Below, in pieces: positions 18,465 to 27,512 of a stretch of 64,000 nucleotides of DNA (position 1 is its first letter; every line of letters begins with the position of its first letter). The stretch is from Paraburkholderia sp. FT54. Its GTDB lineage: Bacteria; Pseudomonadota; Gammaproteobacteria; Burkholderiales; Burkholderiaceae. Under the pieces are notes generated by a model, which had not been told where the DNA came from, did no database searches, and saw only the letters and a program-made list of their open reading frames with translations. The stretch lies in assembly GCF_031585635.1 (NCBI RefSeq), contig NZ_CP134196.1, forward strand, positions 2,885,898-2,949,897, written 5' to 3'. Made by a program: the position numbers and the translations under genes.

Positions 18465-19742
18465 GTGCCCGCCCTTCGCAGTCACTCACTGATCGACGCC
18501 CGCGTGGAGACTCTTCCTCTTTCCGCCGCCCGTACCCTGCATCTGGCCGCGCAAGGATTGCTGACGCCGCCGCGCCGCAAGGCCGTCAAGGCCGACGTGC
18601 TCGACACGATCCGCCGCATGGCGCAATTGCAGATCGACACGATTCACGTGGTCGCGCGCAGTCCCTATCTCGTGTTGTTCAGCCGGCTCGGCGCTTATCC
18701 GCAGCAATGGCTCGACGAGCATCTCGCCGAAGGCAAGCTATTCGAATACTGGTCGCATGAAGCCTGTTTCGTGCCGATCGACGACTATGGCCTGCTGCGC
18801 CATCGCATGCTCGATCCGAGCGGCATGGGCTGGAAATACGCGGCCGAGTGGCACAAGAAGCATCGCAAGGACATTGAGAAGCTGCTCGCGCACATTCGCG
18901 CGACGGGTCCGGTGCGTTCCGCGGATTTTGCCCGCGAGGCGGGCAAGGGCAACGGCTGGTGGGACTGGAAGCCGGAGAAACGCCATCTGGAGGTGCTGTT
19001 CGCGATCGGGCAATTGATGGTGGCCGAGCGGCGCAATTTTCACCGCGTCTACGATCTGACCGAGCGCGTTCTGCCGGATTGGGACGACGCGCGCCATCTG
19101 CCGCCCGCGCACTCGGTAACCGAATCCGTGCTACGCCGCACCTGCCGTGCGCTCGGTATCGCGCGCGCAGATTGGGTGGCCGATTACTACCGGCTGCCGC
19201 GTCGTCCGTATCGCGACGAACTGCATGCGCTCGCCGATCAGGGCGAACTGATCCCGGTGCGCGTGGAAGGCTGGAAGCAGGATACGTACATGCATCAAGA
19301 CTTCGCCGCCATACTCGACGATGCCGCGAGCGGCAAGCTCACGTCGACGGTCACCACCGTGTTGTCGCCGTTCGATCCGGTGGTGTGGGACCGAAAGCGT
19401 GCCGCGGCGCTGTTCGACTTCGACTACGCGATCGAATGCTATACGCCGGCGGCGAAGCGCAAATATGGTTACTTCGTGTTGCCGCTGCTGAGCCGCGGCC
19501 GTCTGGTCGGCCGTGTGGATGCGAAAGCGCACCGGACCCAAGGTGTGTTCGAACTGAAGTCGCTGCACATTGAACCGGGCGTGCGTCTGAGCGCCCGTCT
19601 CGCCGGCGATCTGCGGCGCGCGTTGCAACGCTGCGCGGATTGGCACGGCACGCCGCAACTGCAGATCACCTCCGCGCCGCCTGAATGGCGCGACGCGCTA
19701 AGCGCCGACGACGCCCCCTTGAGAGACAGCGTGGCCGCCTGA
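18465..19742 (+). CDS. ycaQ: YcaQ-type DNA crosslink glycosylase
   Basis: 425 residues closely matching E. coli YcaQ along most of its length: LPLSAARTLHLAAQGLL, LQIDTIHVVARSPYLVLFSRLGAYP, EYWSHEACFVP, the WWDWKPEKRHLEVLF block, ERRNFHRVYDLTERVLPDWDD, LSPFDPVVWDRKRAAALFDF and the YGYFVLPLLSRGRLVGRVDAK region. The family (winged-helix HTH_42) unhooks interstrand crosslinks and other bulky lesions. Two GTG starts are possible, 18465 and 18504; the later one aligns better with the E. coli N-terminus. It stands alone and converges with the LysE-type gene. Confidence 0.9.
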   Translation: MPALRSHSLIDARVETLPLSAARTLHLAAQGLLTPPRRKAVKADVLDTIRRMAQLQIDTIHVVARSPYLVLFSRLGAYPQQWLDEHLAEGKLFEYWSHEACFVPIDDYGLLRHRMLDPSGMGWKYAAEWHKKHRKDIEKLLAHIRATGPVRSADFAREAGKGNGWWDWKPEKRHLEVLFAIGQLMVAERRNFHRVYDLTERVLPDWDDARHLPPAHSVTESVLRRTCRALGIARADWVADYYRLPRRPYRDELHALADQGELIPVRVEGWKQDTYMHQDFAAILDDAASGKLTSTVTTVLSPFDPVVWDRKRAAALFDFDYAIECYTPAAKRKYGYFVLPLLSRGRLVGRVDAKAHRTQGVFELKSLHIEPGVRLSARLAGDLRRALQRCADWHGTPQLQITSAPPEWRDALSADDAPLRDSVAA

Positions 19743-19764
19743 AATCCGGCTCAGCGCTGCACAC

Positions 19765-20364
19765 TCAATGCAGCGCCGCCCATGCGAGCGACAAGGAAAA
19801 TACACCGAGCACGATCGAAGCGCCGCGCTGCATCTTCACCGGATTGAGCCAGGTGAGCCTGCCGCTGCCGAGCGCCGCGCCGAACGCAATCCACGCGAGC
19901 GCGATCGGCACGAGCAGGCACGCGAATATCAGCATCGAGAAGGCGTAGGCGGGCAGGTGCGCGAAAGCGATAGCCGGAAAAATCGTACCAGCGAACAGCA
20001 AGCCCTTCGGATTGAGCAGCGTGGCCACGAACAACGTGCGCATGCCACTCGCGCGTTGTGCCGAGTCGGGCAAGGCGACTGCCGCGCGCCACATGTCGAC
20101 GGCGAGATACGCGATGTACAAGCCGGCCGCCACGCGCAACAGCGAGGGCAACCAGGGCAGCACATGCGCCGCCCGGACGAGGAAATGCCCCCACACCGAG
20201 ATCGAGACGAGATAGCCGCCCAGTTCGGCGGCAATCAGCGGCAGCGAACGCCGCACACCATGGCGCAAACCGGCCGCCGCAAGCAGCGTATTGGTTGGGC
20301 CGGGTGTAATCAGCACGACGATAATGCCGACGGCCAGCAGCGCGATAGCAGACGCAGAGAGCAT
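19765..20364 (-). CDS. LysE/RhtB-family amino acid exporter
   Basis: 199 residues and six membrane segments, with the family signature LITPGPTNTLLAAAGLRHGVRRSLPLIAAELGGY near the N-terminus and LLNPKGLLFAG in the middle. It exports amino acids or derivatives across the inner membrane. The ATG at 20364 has no visible Shine-Dalgarno and follows directly on a terminator-like hairpin; a TTG at 20376 would start inside that hairpin. Confidence 0.85.
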   Translation of the reverse strand: MLSASAIALLAVGIIVVLITPGPTNTLLAAAGLRHGVRRSLPLIAAELGGYLVSISVWGHFLVRAAHVLPWLPSLLRVAAGLYIAYLAVDMWRAAVALPDSAQRASGMRTLFVATLLNPKGLLFAGTIFPAIAFAHLPAYAFSMLIFACLLVPIALAWIAFGAALGSGRLTWLNPVKMQRGASIVLGVFSLSLAWAALH

Positions 20365-20399
20365 AAAAAGGCGCAATGTTAGAGACAGTGCGCCTTTTT
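20365..20399 (-). promoter_or_regulatory. Terminator-like hairpin abutting the lysE-type start codon
   Basis: Eleven-base perfect inverted repeat (AAAAAGGCGCA at 20365-20375, TGCGCCTTTTT at 20389-20399). On the minus strand it ends in T5 immediately before the ATG at 20364, the layout of an intrinsic terminator or of a structure hiding the start. It could attenuate the exporter gene. Confidence 0.55.
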
Positions 20400-20554
20400 A
20401 TCATAGACAGCGGCGGCGCCGAAATGCAGCGGCCAATTGCGATGACGAATCGCAACCGCGTGACGCCGTCACACCACAGAGGAGCAACGGCCGCTCGACA
20501 TCGGTATGCATACCGATGTGAATCGCGCCGCGCACGGGCAACGCGCCATCGCCT

Positions 20555-20812
20555 TCAGTGATCCAACCTCGCGCGTAGCTCGCGAGCCGCTTCCAGCAGT
20601 CCCTCATAACCCGAACGTGCATGCTCCGGCAGATCGGGATCGCCGACGAACGTGCCGAGCGTTTCGATCAGGCTATACAGAATGCCCTTCGCGGCGCCGG
20701 ACGCAATGCTGCCCGACGATACCTGCTGATCCACGTGACTGAGCGCCGCGTCGAGGTTTTCCAGATCGGGCCGGTCGCCCGTGGGTGGCTTAGGCGTTAC
20801 GTCTTGCGTCAT
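20555..20812 (-). CDS. Small acidic protein, 85 aa, unknown
   Basis: MTQDVTPKPPTGDRPDLENL followed by a helical, acidic sequence (SGAAKGILYSLIETLGTFVGDPDL). CAGGAG lies before the ATG, somewhat far. Codon use resembles the surrounding genes. No family recognised. Confidence 0.6.
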   Translation of the reverse strand: MTQDVTPKPPTGDRPDLENLDAALSHVDQQVSSGSIASGAAKGILYSLIETLGTFVGDPDLPEHARSGYEGLLEAARELRARLDH

Positions 20813-20922
20813 GATGAAACGTCACTCCTGTTAATGCAGCGGTGAACAAGCCATCCTTTCATATTGTTATATACCGATCGTGCGTTGCCGTCCATTCGTG
20901 AACGGGGCGAACGCGATCTGCG

Positions 20923-23106
20923 TTAAGGCATCCATCGATACATCAGAATTTTCGCGCGGGCATCGTCTTCGAGCAGGACGACGTACTCGCCATTGTCGCG
21001 TTGCACCGCGCTGATACCAAGATACACGTCGACCCACCCACTCGTGTTGCCGACGCTCGCACCCGGCGTCATATAGCCGACGGCCTGGCCGGTGCGCGCG
21101 TCGTACACATCCACCTTCTGCGTGTACAACTCAGCCACGAAGATGTAGTTGCCTGCCACCGCGACGCCCACGGTCGTCGTTTGCGGATTGCTCTGTGTGT
21201 TCCAGGGCAGCGAAATGGTGTACTGCTGCGTCGGCGTGCCGGAACTCCAGTTGTCATAGCGCGCGAGCACCGGCCCCGCCTCTTTCCAATGCGGCGCATC
21301 CCACGGAATCGCGCTGGTGAAACCGGAGATGTACATGGTGTCGGTCGCCGCGATATACACGATCCGCGCAATCCGCGTGAACGGTTGCGGCATCGCGAAC
21401 ATCGTCGAGCTGGCGTACGTGTAGATCGGATTACCCACGGAGTCGAGACCCTGCAACGGCATTTCGCGGATGCCGCTCAACGGTGTGGCAAGCCACACAT
21501 TGCCCGGCGTGTCGACCCACCAGAAACCGTTGCCGACGGTGCTGCCGGTCGAGGGATTGCTGCTGATCTCGCTGGTGTCGACGCTGCCGTTGCCATTGCT
21601 GTCGCGCCACAGCCATTCGCCATACGTAGGCTGCGCCGCGGGCCACGTGCCTGGCAGCGGATTTTGCGCGAGCAGGCCGGAGGGAATCGCCACTTCACCG
21701 TGCGCGGCGTCGAAGCGATAGACGTTCAGGTAGTGCGCGCCCGGATCGAGCGTGTAGAGAAACGGCTGGCCGTTGATTCTGCGCACCATCGGCTCGCCCC
21801 GCACGCCGCGCGGCTCATGAAACGCGGGATCGTCCGGATAGTCGAAACGATCGAGCGTGAAACCCGCGTACGACCATTCGTGGCCGACGGGTTGGCTGTA
21901 ATCCAGCGTGAAGCGCTTCGAGCCTGTGTAGACGGAATTCGGTGTGGCGGGATCGAAGGCGGCGCTATCGACGAACGTCAGGCCGTACAGGCGCCAATTG
22001 AGGGCGTGTGAACTATACACGTAGCTTTCGAGCACCGCGCCCTGTCCAACCGATGCCGATCCGACCGGCCGCGGTCCTTCGCCATTCTGCGCGACATACA
22101 GATTGCCCGCGGGATCGACGCCGATGCCCGTCATGCCGTTGAAGCGCCAGTTACCCGGCACGCCCTTGACCGCGTGAAAGATGCCGTTGCGCGTGCCGAT
22201 CGCCGGGGCGGCCTGCGGTCGACCGTTGGCGTCCTTGTTGAAGACGAGGATCTGTTGCGACGGTCCATTGTCCGCGACGAGGATTTGCCCTGCCGGCGTA
22301 ACCGCGATGTCAGCCGGCACCGCACCCGCGGGCAGTGGCAATGTGCCGGCGAGCGCGGTGCCATTTGCGGCGTAGTGCTGAATGGTTAGGGTTCCAGAAG
22401 AGACGCCGCTCATCACCCACAGCGTCGAGTCGGTATCCACCGCAATGCGTCCCGGCGACGTCACGTTCCACGAGCGCAAGCGCTGCATCGAATTCGCGTC
22501 GAACACGACGATCCGGTTGGCGTAGGTATCGGCCACGTAGAGTTCGCTGTCGGTGGCGGCCATGCCGCGAATGCCAGCGTCGTTGCCGGTCGCAACCGTC
22601 TCGAGCGGCAGAAAACTGTTCTTCGTCGCATTGGCGCTATTGCCGATGCCGCCGCTGAACGCCGCGCCGGTCGCCAGATTGGCGAGCGAGCGGCGCGTGA
22701 CGCCGTACCAGGTCAGGTTGGCGGCCGGATAATCCGCGCCGACCAGGGCGTTGTTCTCGTTGCCGATCGACATTGCCGCATACAGGTACGTGTGATTCAC
22801 CGCGACGGCGTCCCCACCGGCCGCGCCCCAGCCATGCGTGGAACCGGCGACAGCGATCTTGTCGCCCGCGCGGTAGGCGGCGATTTCACTGCCGCTTTCA
22901 TCCCATGGCGCATTGGTGTAAACGGTGCCGTCAGCGCCGACGCTGATGGCCTGGATATCCTGCTGCATCCATTTGCCGTCGCCGAAACCAAAACTATTGC
23001 CGATCCAGGAGGTAGTGTAATTGAGTTGCGATTGCGCGGACGCATTCAGCGGAATAAGACAATGGAAGGCAACAACTGTCACGCTCAGGCGAGAGAACAA
23101 TGTCAC
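20923..23106 (-). CDS. Large secreted beta-propeller-like protein with an EF-hand-like loop
   Basis: About 727 residues. I favour a GTG start at 23106, eight bases after AAGGAA, giving a Sec signal peptide VTLFSRLSVTVVAFHCLIPL to NASAQ; an ATG at 23136 is possible. The mature part repeats short strand units such as TDSELYVADTYANRIVVFDA, AVDTDSTLWVM and IAVTPAGQILVADNGPSQQI that resemble NHL-type propeller blades. WRDSNGNGSVDTSEI near residue 470 fits a calcium-binding EF-hand or dockerin loop (DxNxNGxxDxxE). Probably a periplasmic or extracellular binding protein or lyase; no catalytic motif is evident. It stands alone. Confidence 0.75.
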   Translation of the reverse strand: MTLFSRLSVTVVAFHCLIPLNASAQSQLNYTTSWIGNSFGFGDGKWMQQDIQAISVGADGTVYTNAPWDESGSEIAAYRAGDKIAVAGSTHGWGAAGGDAVAVNHTYLYAAMSIGNENNALVGADYPAANLTWYGVTRRSLANLATGAAFSGGIGNSANATKNSFLPLETVATGNDAGIRGMAATDSELYVADTYANRIVVFDANSMQRLRSWNVTSPGRIAVDTDSTLWVMSGVSSGTLTIQHYAANGTALAGTLPLPAGAVPADIAVTPAGQILVADNGPSQQILVFNKDANGRPQAAPAIGTRNGIFHAVKGVPGNWRFNGMTGIGVDPAGNLYVAQNGEGPRPVGSASVGQGAVLESYVYSSHALNWRLYGLTFVDSAAFDPATPNSVYTGSKRFTLDYSQPVGHEWSYAGFTLDRFDYPDDPAFHEPRGVRGEPMVRRINGQPFLYTLDPGAHYLNVYRFDAAHGEVAIPSGLLAQNPLPGTWPAAQPTYGEWLWRDSNGNGSVDTSEISSNPSTGSTVGNGFWWVDTPGNVWLATPLSGIREMPLQGLDSVGNPIYTYASSTMFAMPQPFTRIARIVYIAATDTMYISGFTSAIPWDAPHWKEAGPVLARYDNWSSGTPTQQYTISLPWNTQSNPQTTTVGVAVAGNYIFVAELYTQKVDVYDARTGQAVGYMTPGASVGNTSGWVDVYLGISAVQRDNGEYVVLLEDDARAKILMYRWMP

Positions 23107-23229
23107 GACGGTATTTCCTTGCGAGGTGCGAAGCACGCGCGACCGCTATGTCCGGCGCGCATTCGCAGGCATGCGGATCGATGGGCAATCGCGCATACGT
23201 AAACGTTGGCGTTTTATCCTCGCATAGAA

Positions 23230-23262
23230 AAAGCGGAAATATATTGATAAAAAATCCGCTTT
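23230..23262 (-). promoter_or_regulatory. AT-rich hairpin upstream of the propeller gene
   Basis: AAAGCGGA (23230-23237) pairs with TCCGCTTT (23255-23262). On the minus strand it runs into TTTTTC, as a terminator would, some 120 bases before the GTG start. The surrounding gap (23107-23371) is AT-rich and probably carries the promoter. Confidence 0.4.
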
Positions 23263-23371
23263 AAATGTCGAATGGTTCCAACAATTCGAAGCGCATAAGC
23301 GCGCGCACGAATACAGTGCTATTTGCTATTCACGCGATGCGATAAGCGCAGCGACGTGCGCCGGCCAGTAC

Positions 23372-23650
23372 ATGCCCCTCGTGCTCAACCGAATCGCCTT
23401 CGCGCGCTTGTTGCCGAGCGGCTCAAATTCGATTCGCACGCGCATCGGCGGCATTTATGCGGGCATGAGCCTGCTCGCCATTGGCGTGACCAGATTCTCG
23501 CCGCGCGTGCGCGCTTTGGCCGACTGGCTCGTCGAGGTAGTCGAAAGCGCAGCCGGAATGGTGAAATCGGCTGCGGCGCCCCGATCCGATTCGCCGCCGT
23601 GGCCGGTGCTCGATTCGACTCACGGCGCCGTATTGGCGCAGCTTGACTAG
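23372..23650 (+). pseudogene. Possible LysR-type regulator C-terminal remnant
   Basis: An open frame of 92 codons whose middle, RIGGIYAGMSLLAIGVTRFS then PRVRALADWLVEVVES, recalls the end of LysR-type effector domains (the SPRVRALVDWL helix). There is no helix-turn-helix or effector core upstream and no start signal. It may be a decayed regulator tail or chance. The overlapping frame 23323-23646 is arginine-rich and looks spurious. Confidence 0.25.
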
Positions 23651-23660
23651 CCTGCCGATT

Positions 23661-24863
23661 TCACGCGTGTTGAACTGCTGCAGCCTGCACTGCCGCTGCT
23701 TCCGCCGCGGCGACGGCTGGCGACACGATCGCCGGCTGACCCGTCTGCCGGCGCGAGCGGCCCGAGCTCAGATAGTCCGCGATCGAATCCTGCGTGACTT
23801 CGCCGACGTAACGGCCGTCGCTATCCAGCACCGGCATCCATGACGAATTGAACTGGTACATCTTCGACAGCACGATGCGCAGATGCTCGTCCGCACTGAC
23901 CGTCGCCTTGAACGCGGTCAGATGGTCGCCGCACACGCCCTGAGCCGCGCGCGCCGCGCGGCGCGTCACATAGCCGAGCGCCTGCTGCTTGTCGTCGACG
24001 ATGGTCAGATAGCGGTTGTCGCTGTCGTCCATCATCTGGAACGCACGCGCGACCGGCATATCGGCGTGCGCGGTTTCCGGCTGGGTGGCGGCATCGCCGG
24101 CCTTCACCAGCAAGAGGCGCTTCAACGTGCTGTCCTGACCGACAAACGCGCCGACGAACTCGTCGCGCGGATGCGCCAGCAACGTATCCGGATGATCGTA
24201 TTGCACCAGTTGACCACGGCGGAACACGGCGACGCGGTCACCGAGCTTGATCGCCTCGTCGATGTCGTGGCTCACCATGATCACCGTCTTGTTCAACTGA
24301 CGCTGCATCTGGAAGAACTCGTTCTGAATCGACTCTCGGTTGATCGGGTCGACCGCGCCGAACGGCTCGTCCATCAGCAGCACCGGCGGATCGGCGGCCA
24401 ACGCGCGAATCACGCCAATACGCTGCTGCTGACCACCCGACAGTTCACGCGGATAGCGCTTCAGATACTGCTTCGGATCGAGCGCGACCATCGACATCAA
24501 TTCAGTGGCCCGTTCGCGGCAACGCTTCTTGTCCCAGCCGAGCAGGCGCGGCACGACCGTGATGTTCTCCTCGATCGTCATGTTCGGAAACAGGCCGATC
24601 TGCTGGATTACGTAGCCGATGTGACGGCGCAATTCGACTTCGTTCAGACCCGAGGTGTCCTCGCCGTTGATCAGCACGCGGCCCGAAGTCGGCGCGATCA
24701 GACGGTTGATCATCTTCAGCGTGGTGGTCTTGCCGCAGCCCGACGGGCCCAGAAACACGCAGATTTCGCCTTCGCCGACGGTCAGGCTCACCGAGTCGAC
24801 CGCCTTCACCTGCTGGCCGTCCTTCTGCGTAAACGTCTTGGTCAGTTTGTCGAGTTCGATCAT
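23661..24863 (-). CDS. Osmoprotectant ABC transporter ATPase with CBS domains
   Basis: 400 residues. ABC ATPase part: Walker A FLGPSGCGKTTTLK, Q-loop YVIQQIGLFPNMT, signature RELSGGQQQRIGVIRAL, Walker B LLMDEPFGAVDP and switch VSHDIDEA. The C-terminal third holds tandem CBS motifs (ADMPVARAFQMMDDSDNRYL, FNSSWMPVLDSDGRYVGEVT), which in OpuCA/ProV/OsmV proteins sense ionic strength or nucleotides. It powers uptake of quaternary amines such as glycine betaine, choline or carnitine. The true start is ATG 24863, overlapping the stop of the permease gene by 4 bases (translational coupling); it is the last gene of a four-gene operon. An Ala-rich tail ends the protein. Confidence 0.92.
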   Translation of the reverse strand: MIELDKLTKTFTQKDGQQVKAVDSVSLTVGEGEICVFLGPSGCGKTTTLKMINRLIAPTSGRVLINGEDTSGLNEVELRRHIGYVIQQIGLFPNMTIEENITVVPRLLGWDKKRCRERATELMSMVALDPKQYLKRYPRELSGGQQQRIGVIRALAADPPVLLMDEPFGAVDPINRESIQNEFFQMQRQLNKTVIMVSHDIDEAIKLGDRVAVFRRGQLVQYDHPDTLLAHPRDEFVGAFVGQDSTLKRLLLVKAGDAATQPETAHADMPVARAFQMMDDSDNRYLTIVDDKQQALGYVTRRAARAAQGVCGDHLTAFKATVSADEHLRIVLSKMYQFNSSWMPVLDSDGRYVGEVTQDSIADYLSSGRSRRQTGQPAIVSPAVAAAEAAAVQAAAVQHA

Positions 24864-25516
24864 GTCTTTTGTACTCCCTTCGGGGTGAGCAAGCGTTGCA
24901 GCGCTTGCAGCAGCAGGTCGGCGACGATCGCGAGCACGCTCACGAGCACGGCGCCCACCAACAGTTTCATCATGTTGCTCTGGCCGATTGCGCGGATGAT
25001 CAGCGTGCCCAGACCGCCCGCGCCGATCACCGCGGCGATCGTCATCACGCCGATGTTCATCACCACCGCCGTGCGCACGCCGCCGAGAATCACCGGCACG
25101 GAGAGCGGCAAATCGACGAGGCGCAGGCGTTGCCACACCGTCATGCCGATACCGATGCCCGCTTCCTTGATGCCGGCGTCGACGTTGCGCAGCGCGAGGT
25201 AGGTGTTGCGCATGATCGGCAGCAGCGAATAGAGGAACACGGCGGTGATCGCCGGCACCGCGCCGATGCCTTGGCCGAAGCGCGAGAACACCGGAATCAT
25301 CAAGCCGAACAGCGCGATGGACGGCAAGGTCAGCACCACCGTCGCCACGCTCAGCAGCGGCGCCGCGAGCCACTCGTGCCGATTGATCAGGATACCCAAG
25401 GGTACGCCGACGGCAATCGCGCAGCCCACTGCGATTCCCACCAGCCACACGTGTTGTGCGGTGAGTTGCAGCAGTTCAGGCCAGTTGGCCAATAGATAGT
25501 CGAATACATTCATCAA
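24860..25516 (-). CDS. Osmoprotectant ABC transporter permease (OpuCB/OsmW type)
   Basis: 218 residues, about six membrane helices and the coupling-loop motif EAGIGIGMTVWQRLRLVDLP then GGVRTAVVMNIGV, the OpuBB/OpuCB pattern. It forms the inner-membrane channel with the second permease of the operon. It overlaps the ATPase gene by 4 bases and follows the binding-protein gene by 12 bases. Confidence 0.92.
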   Translation of the reverse strand: MMNVFDYLLANWPELLQLTAQHVWLVGIAVGCAIAVGVPLGILINRHEWLAAPLLSVATVVLTLPSIALFGLMIPVFSRFGQGIGAVPAITAVFLYSLLPIMRNTYLALRNVDAGIKEAGIGIGMTVWQRLRLVDLPLSVPVILGGVRTAVVMNIGVMTIAAVIGAGGLGTLIIRAIGQSNMMKLLVGAVLVSVLAIVADLLLQALQRLLTPKGVQKT

Positions 25517-25528
25517 TAGGATCTCCGC

Positions 25529-26425
25529 TCAAGGCAGCTTGTGCGTGCGCAGGAATTCCGCCGCGACTTCGCGCACCGGCTTGCCGTCAATGTCGACCTG
25601 CTTGTTCATCTCCAGCATCGTGTCGTTGTTCAGCGCGTCGGACAATGCGTTCAGTTGCGGCGCGAGTTGCGGATTCTGGTCGAGCGTCGTCTTGCGCACC
25701 ACGGGCGTGGCGTTGTACGCGGGGAAGTAGTGGCGATCGTCTTCGAGCGGCACGATGTTGAAGCCCTTCACGCGGCCGTCGGTCGTGTAGATCAGTCCGA
25801 TTGGCACCTGGTTGTTATGCAACGCCGTGTAGACGAGGCCTGGATCCATCTGACGCGTTTCCGCGCGGCTGAACTGCATGCCGTAGGCGGCTTCGAGCGG
25901 CTTCAGCCCGTCCGGACGATTGGCGAATTCGGCATCCATGGCGAACACGTGCTTCTTTTTCGGCTCCGTCGCCATCTTCGCGGCGAGTTGCGAAATCGTG
26001 CGGATGCCGGTTTGCTGCGCCAACTGCTGCGGAAGACCGAGCGCGTACGTGTTGTTCAGCGGCGAACAATTGAGCCAAACCAAACCACGTTTCGCGTCGA
26101 GCGTTTTCACGCGCTCGTACATCGTCTTCGGATCGAGCTTTTCGGTGATCTTGTTGTAGACGATTGCGGCGGTGCCGGTGTATTCCCACGTGATATCGAC
26201 CTGGCCGTTCTCCTGCGCGCTGCGCAACAGCGTGCTGCCGAGACCGGTGCGGGCGTCGATCGTGTAGCCCTTCGCGCGCAGATATTGCGACGTGATTTCG
26301 GCAAGAACGTATTGCTCGGTGAAATTTTTTCCGCCGAGCACGAGCGTCGCCGCGCCGGCCTGAAGGCTCGTAAGGAGCAATGCGCCGGCGGCAATCCAGC
26401 GGCTGCGTTTGAACAGATTCGTCAT
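25529..26425 (-). CDS. Osmoprotectant ABC transporter substrate-binding protein (OsmX/YehZ/OpuCC type)
   Basis: 298 residues with a Sec signal peptide (WIAAGALLLTSLQAGAA). Mature start LVLGGKNFTEQYVLAEITSQYL is the typical OpuAC/OsmX opening, followed by TGLGSTLLRSAQENGQVDITWEYTGTA. These proteins bind choline, glycine betaine or related compounds in an aromatic cage in the periplasm. It overlaps the upstream permease gene by 4 bases, so the operon order is permease, binding protein, permease, ATPase, the same gene order as Salmonella osmYXWV read from the other end. Confidence 0.92.
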   Translation of the reverse strand: MTNLFKRSRWIAAGALLLTSLQAGAATLVLGGKNFTEQYVLAEITSQYLRAKGYTIDARTGLGSTLLRSAQENGQVDITWEYTGTAAIVYNKITEKLDPKTMYERVKTLDAKRGLVWLNCSPLNNTYALGLPQQLAQQTGIRTISQLAAKMATEPKKKHVFAMDAEFANRPDGLKPLEAAYGMQFSRAETRQMDPGLVYTALHNNQVPIGLIYTTDGRVKGFNIVPLEDDRHYFPAYNATPVVRKTTLDQNPQLAPQLNALSDALNNDTMLEMNKQVDIDGKPVREVAAEFLRTHKLP

Positions 26426-27138
26426 GCCGTCACCCCGCGTCGCGCGAGCAGGTAGCGGCTGCCGGCCGAGACGATGCCGTCCAGCACCAGCGCGAGAATC
26501 GCGGTGGCTGCCGCGCCGAGCAAAAGCTGCTGCTGGTTGTTCAGATAGATGCCGGGAAAGATCAGCGTGCCGAGACTGTCCGCGCCGATAAGATAAGCGA
26601 GCGGCGCGCTGCCCACGTTGATCGCGAGCGCCGTGCGCACGCCACCGATGATGATCGGCATGGCGTTAGGCAACTCCACGCGCAACAACGACTGCCAGCC
26701 CGTCATGCCGAGACCGCGCGCCGCCTCTCGCAGCGCGGGCGAGACGTTCTTCATGCCTTCATAGGCATTGCGGGTGATCGGCAGCAACGACGCGAGAAAC
26801 AGTGCGACGAGCGCCGGAATATCGCCGATGCCGAAGATGCCGAGTGCGATCGCCAGCACGGCCAGCGAGGGAATCGTGTTGCCGATGTTGAAGATCTGCA
26901 TGAAACGTTCGGCGTGACGCGCGAACGATGGACGGCTCAGCAATACGCCAGCGGGAATGCCGACCAGCAGCGCGAGCGCCATGGAATAGCCGACGAGCAC
27001 CAGGTGTCGCTTGGTGTAGTAGACGAGATCAGGCGCGTATTGATGCAATGCGCTGGGATCGATCGCGCGGCACAGCAACGCGACGACAACACCGATAGCG
27101 ACAAGACTGCCGATCAGTCTGGCAGGACGTTGAATCAT
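26422..27138 (-). CDS. Osmoprotectant ABC transporter permease (OsmY type), first gene of operon
   Basis: 238 residues, six or so membrane helices, and the coupling motif REAARGLGMTGWQSLLRVELP with GGVRTALAINVGSAPLAYLIG. It pairs with the second permease at 24860-25516. It is promoter-proximal: upstream are a leader of about 370 nt full of hairpins and a sigma70-type -10 TATAAT. Confidence 0.9.
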   Translation of the reverse strand: MIQRPARLIGSLVAIGVVVALLCRAIDPSALHQYAPDLVYYTKRHLVLVGYSMALALLVGIPAGVLLSRPSFARHAERFMQIFNIGNTIPSLAVLAIALGIFGIGDIPALVALFLASLLPITRNAYEGMKNVSPALREAARGLGMTGWQSLLRVELPNAMPIIIGGVRTALAINVGSAPLAYLIGADSLGTLIFPGIYLNNQQQLLLGAAATAILALVLDGIVSAGSRYLLARRGVTA

Positions 27139-27225
27139 GAAGATGCGCCTCCTTGTTCGAGCGACGCGCAGAAATGGCCGCGCCGCACAGGCGTCGTGAC
27201 GACGCTGCGAATGGGAAGTTCGGGA

Positions 27226-27422
27226 CGCGGCAGATACCGCGAGGTGAACCGAGTGGTGCCGGGGGTTCGTTTTTCCCGGCGCGAAGGCGATGTGGTTTCG
27301 CCTTCGGTGGCGGACCAGTCAGCAAAACTGGTGCCAGATCCATCGATGAAGTTGCACAGCAGCGCTGAGCTGCTTGTCCGACAGGGGTTTGGCGCCCCTC
27401 AGGGATACCGGTTTTTCACCGG
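27226..27422 (-). ncRNA. Structured leader of the osmoprotectant operon (seven hairpins)
   Basis: Within 200 bases of the presumed 5' leader there are seven consecutive inverted repeats: 27226-27241 (CGCGG/CCGCG), 27258-27280 (GCCGGG/CCCGGC), 27282-27306 (CGAAGGCGA/TCGCCTTCG, perfect 9 bp), 27314-27332 (ACCAGT/ACTGGT), 27358-27374 (AGCAGC/GCTGCT), 27383-27399 (AGGGG/CCCCT) and 27408-27422 (CCGGT/ACCGG). That density is far above the flanks. It suggests a cis-regulatory RNA or a processed small RNA. It matches no riboswitch class that I can identify by eye. The sequence 27139-27225 up to the ATG shows nothing else. Confidence 0.5.
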
Positions 27423-27512
27423 CAACAGGGTGCGACACAAGTGCTTCCAATTTGCATCGAACCCCTTCTAACTTTGCTTATTCAGCTGCGATTTCGCGGT
27501 TAGGGTGCGTGG

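Noticed and set aside
16234..18489. 751-codon minus-strand frame opposite the reductase fusion
   Set aside because: Arg/His/Gln-rich antisense shadow; the plus strand carries the FAD and cNMP motifs.
24864..25448. N-terminal extension of the ABC ATPase into the permease gene
   Set aside because: The extension is an out-of-frame reading of the permease; the ATPase starts at 24863 with MIELDKLTKTF.
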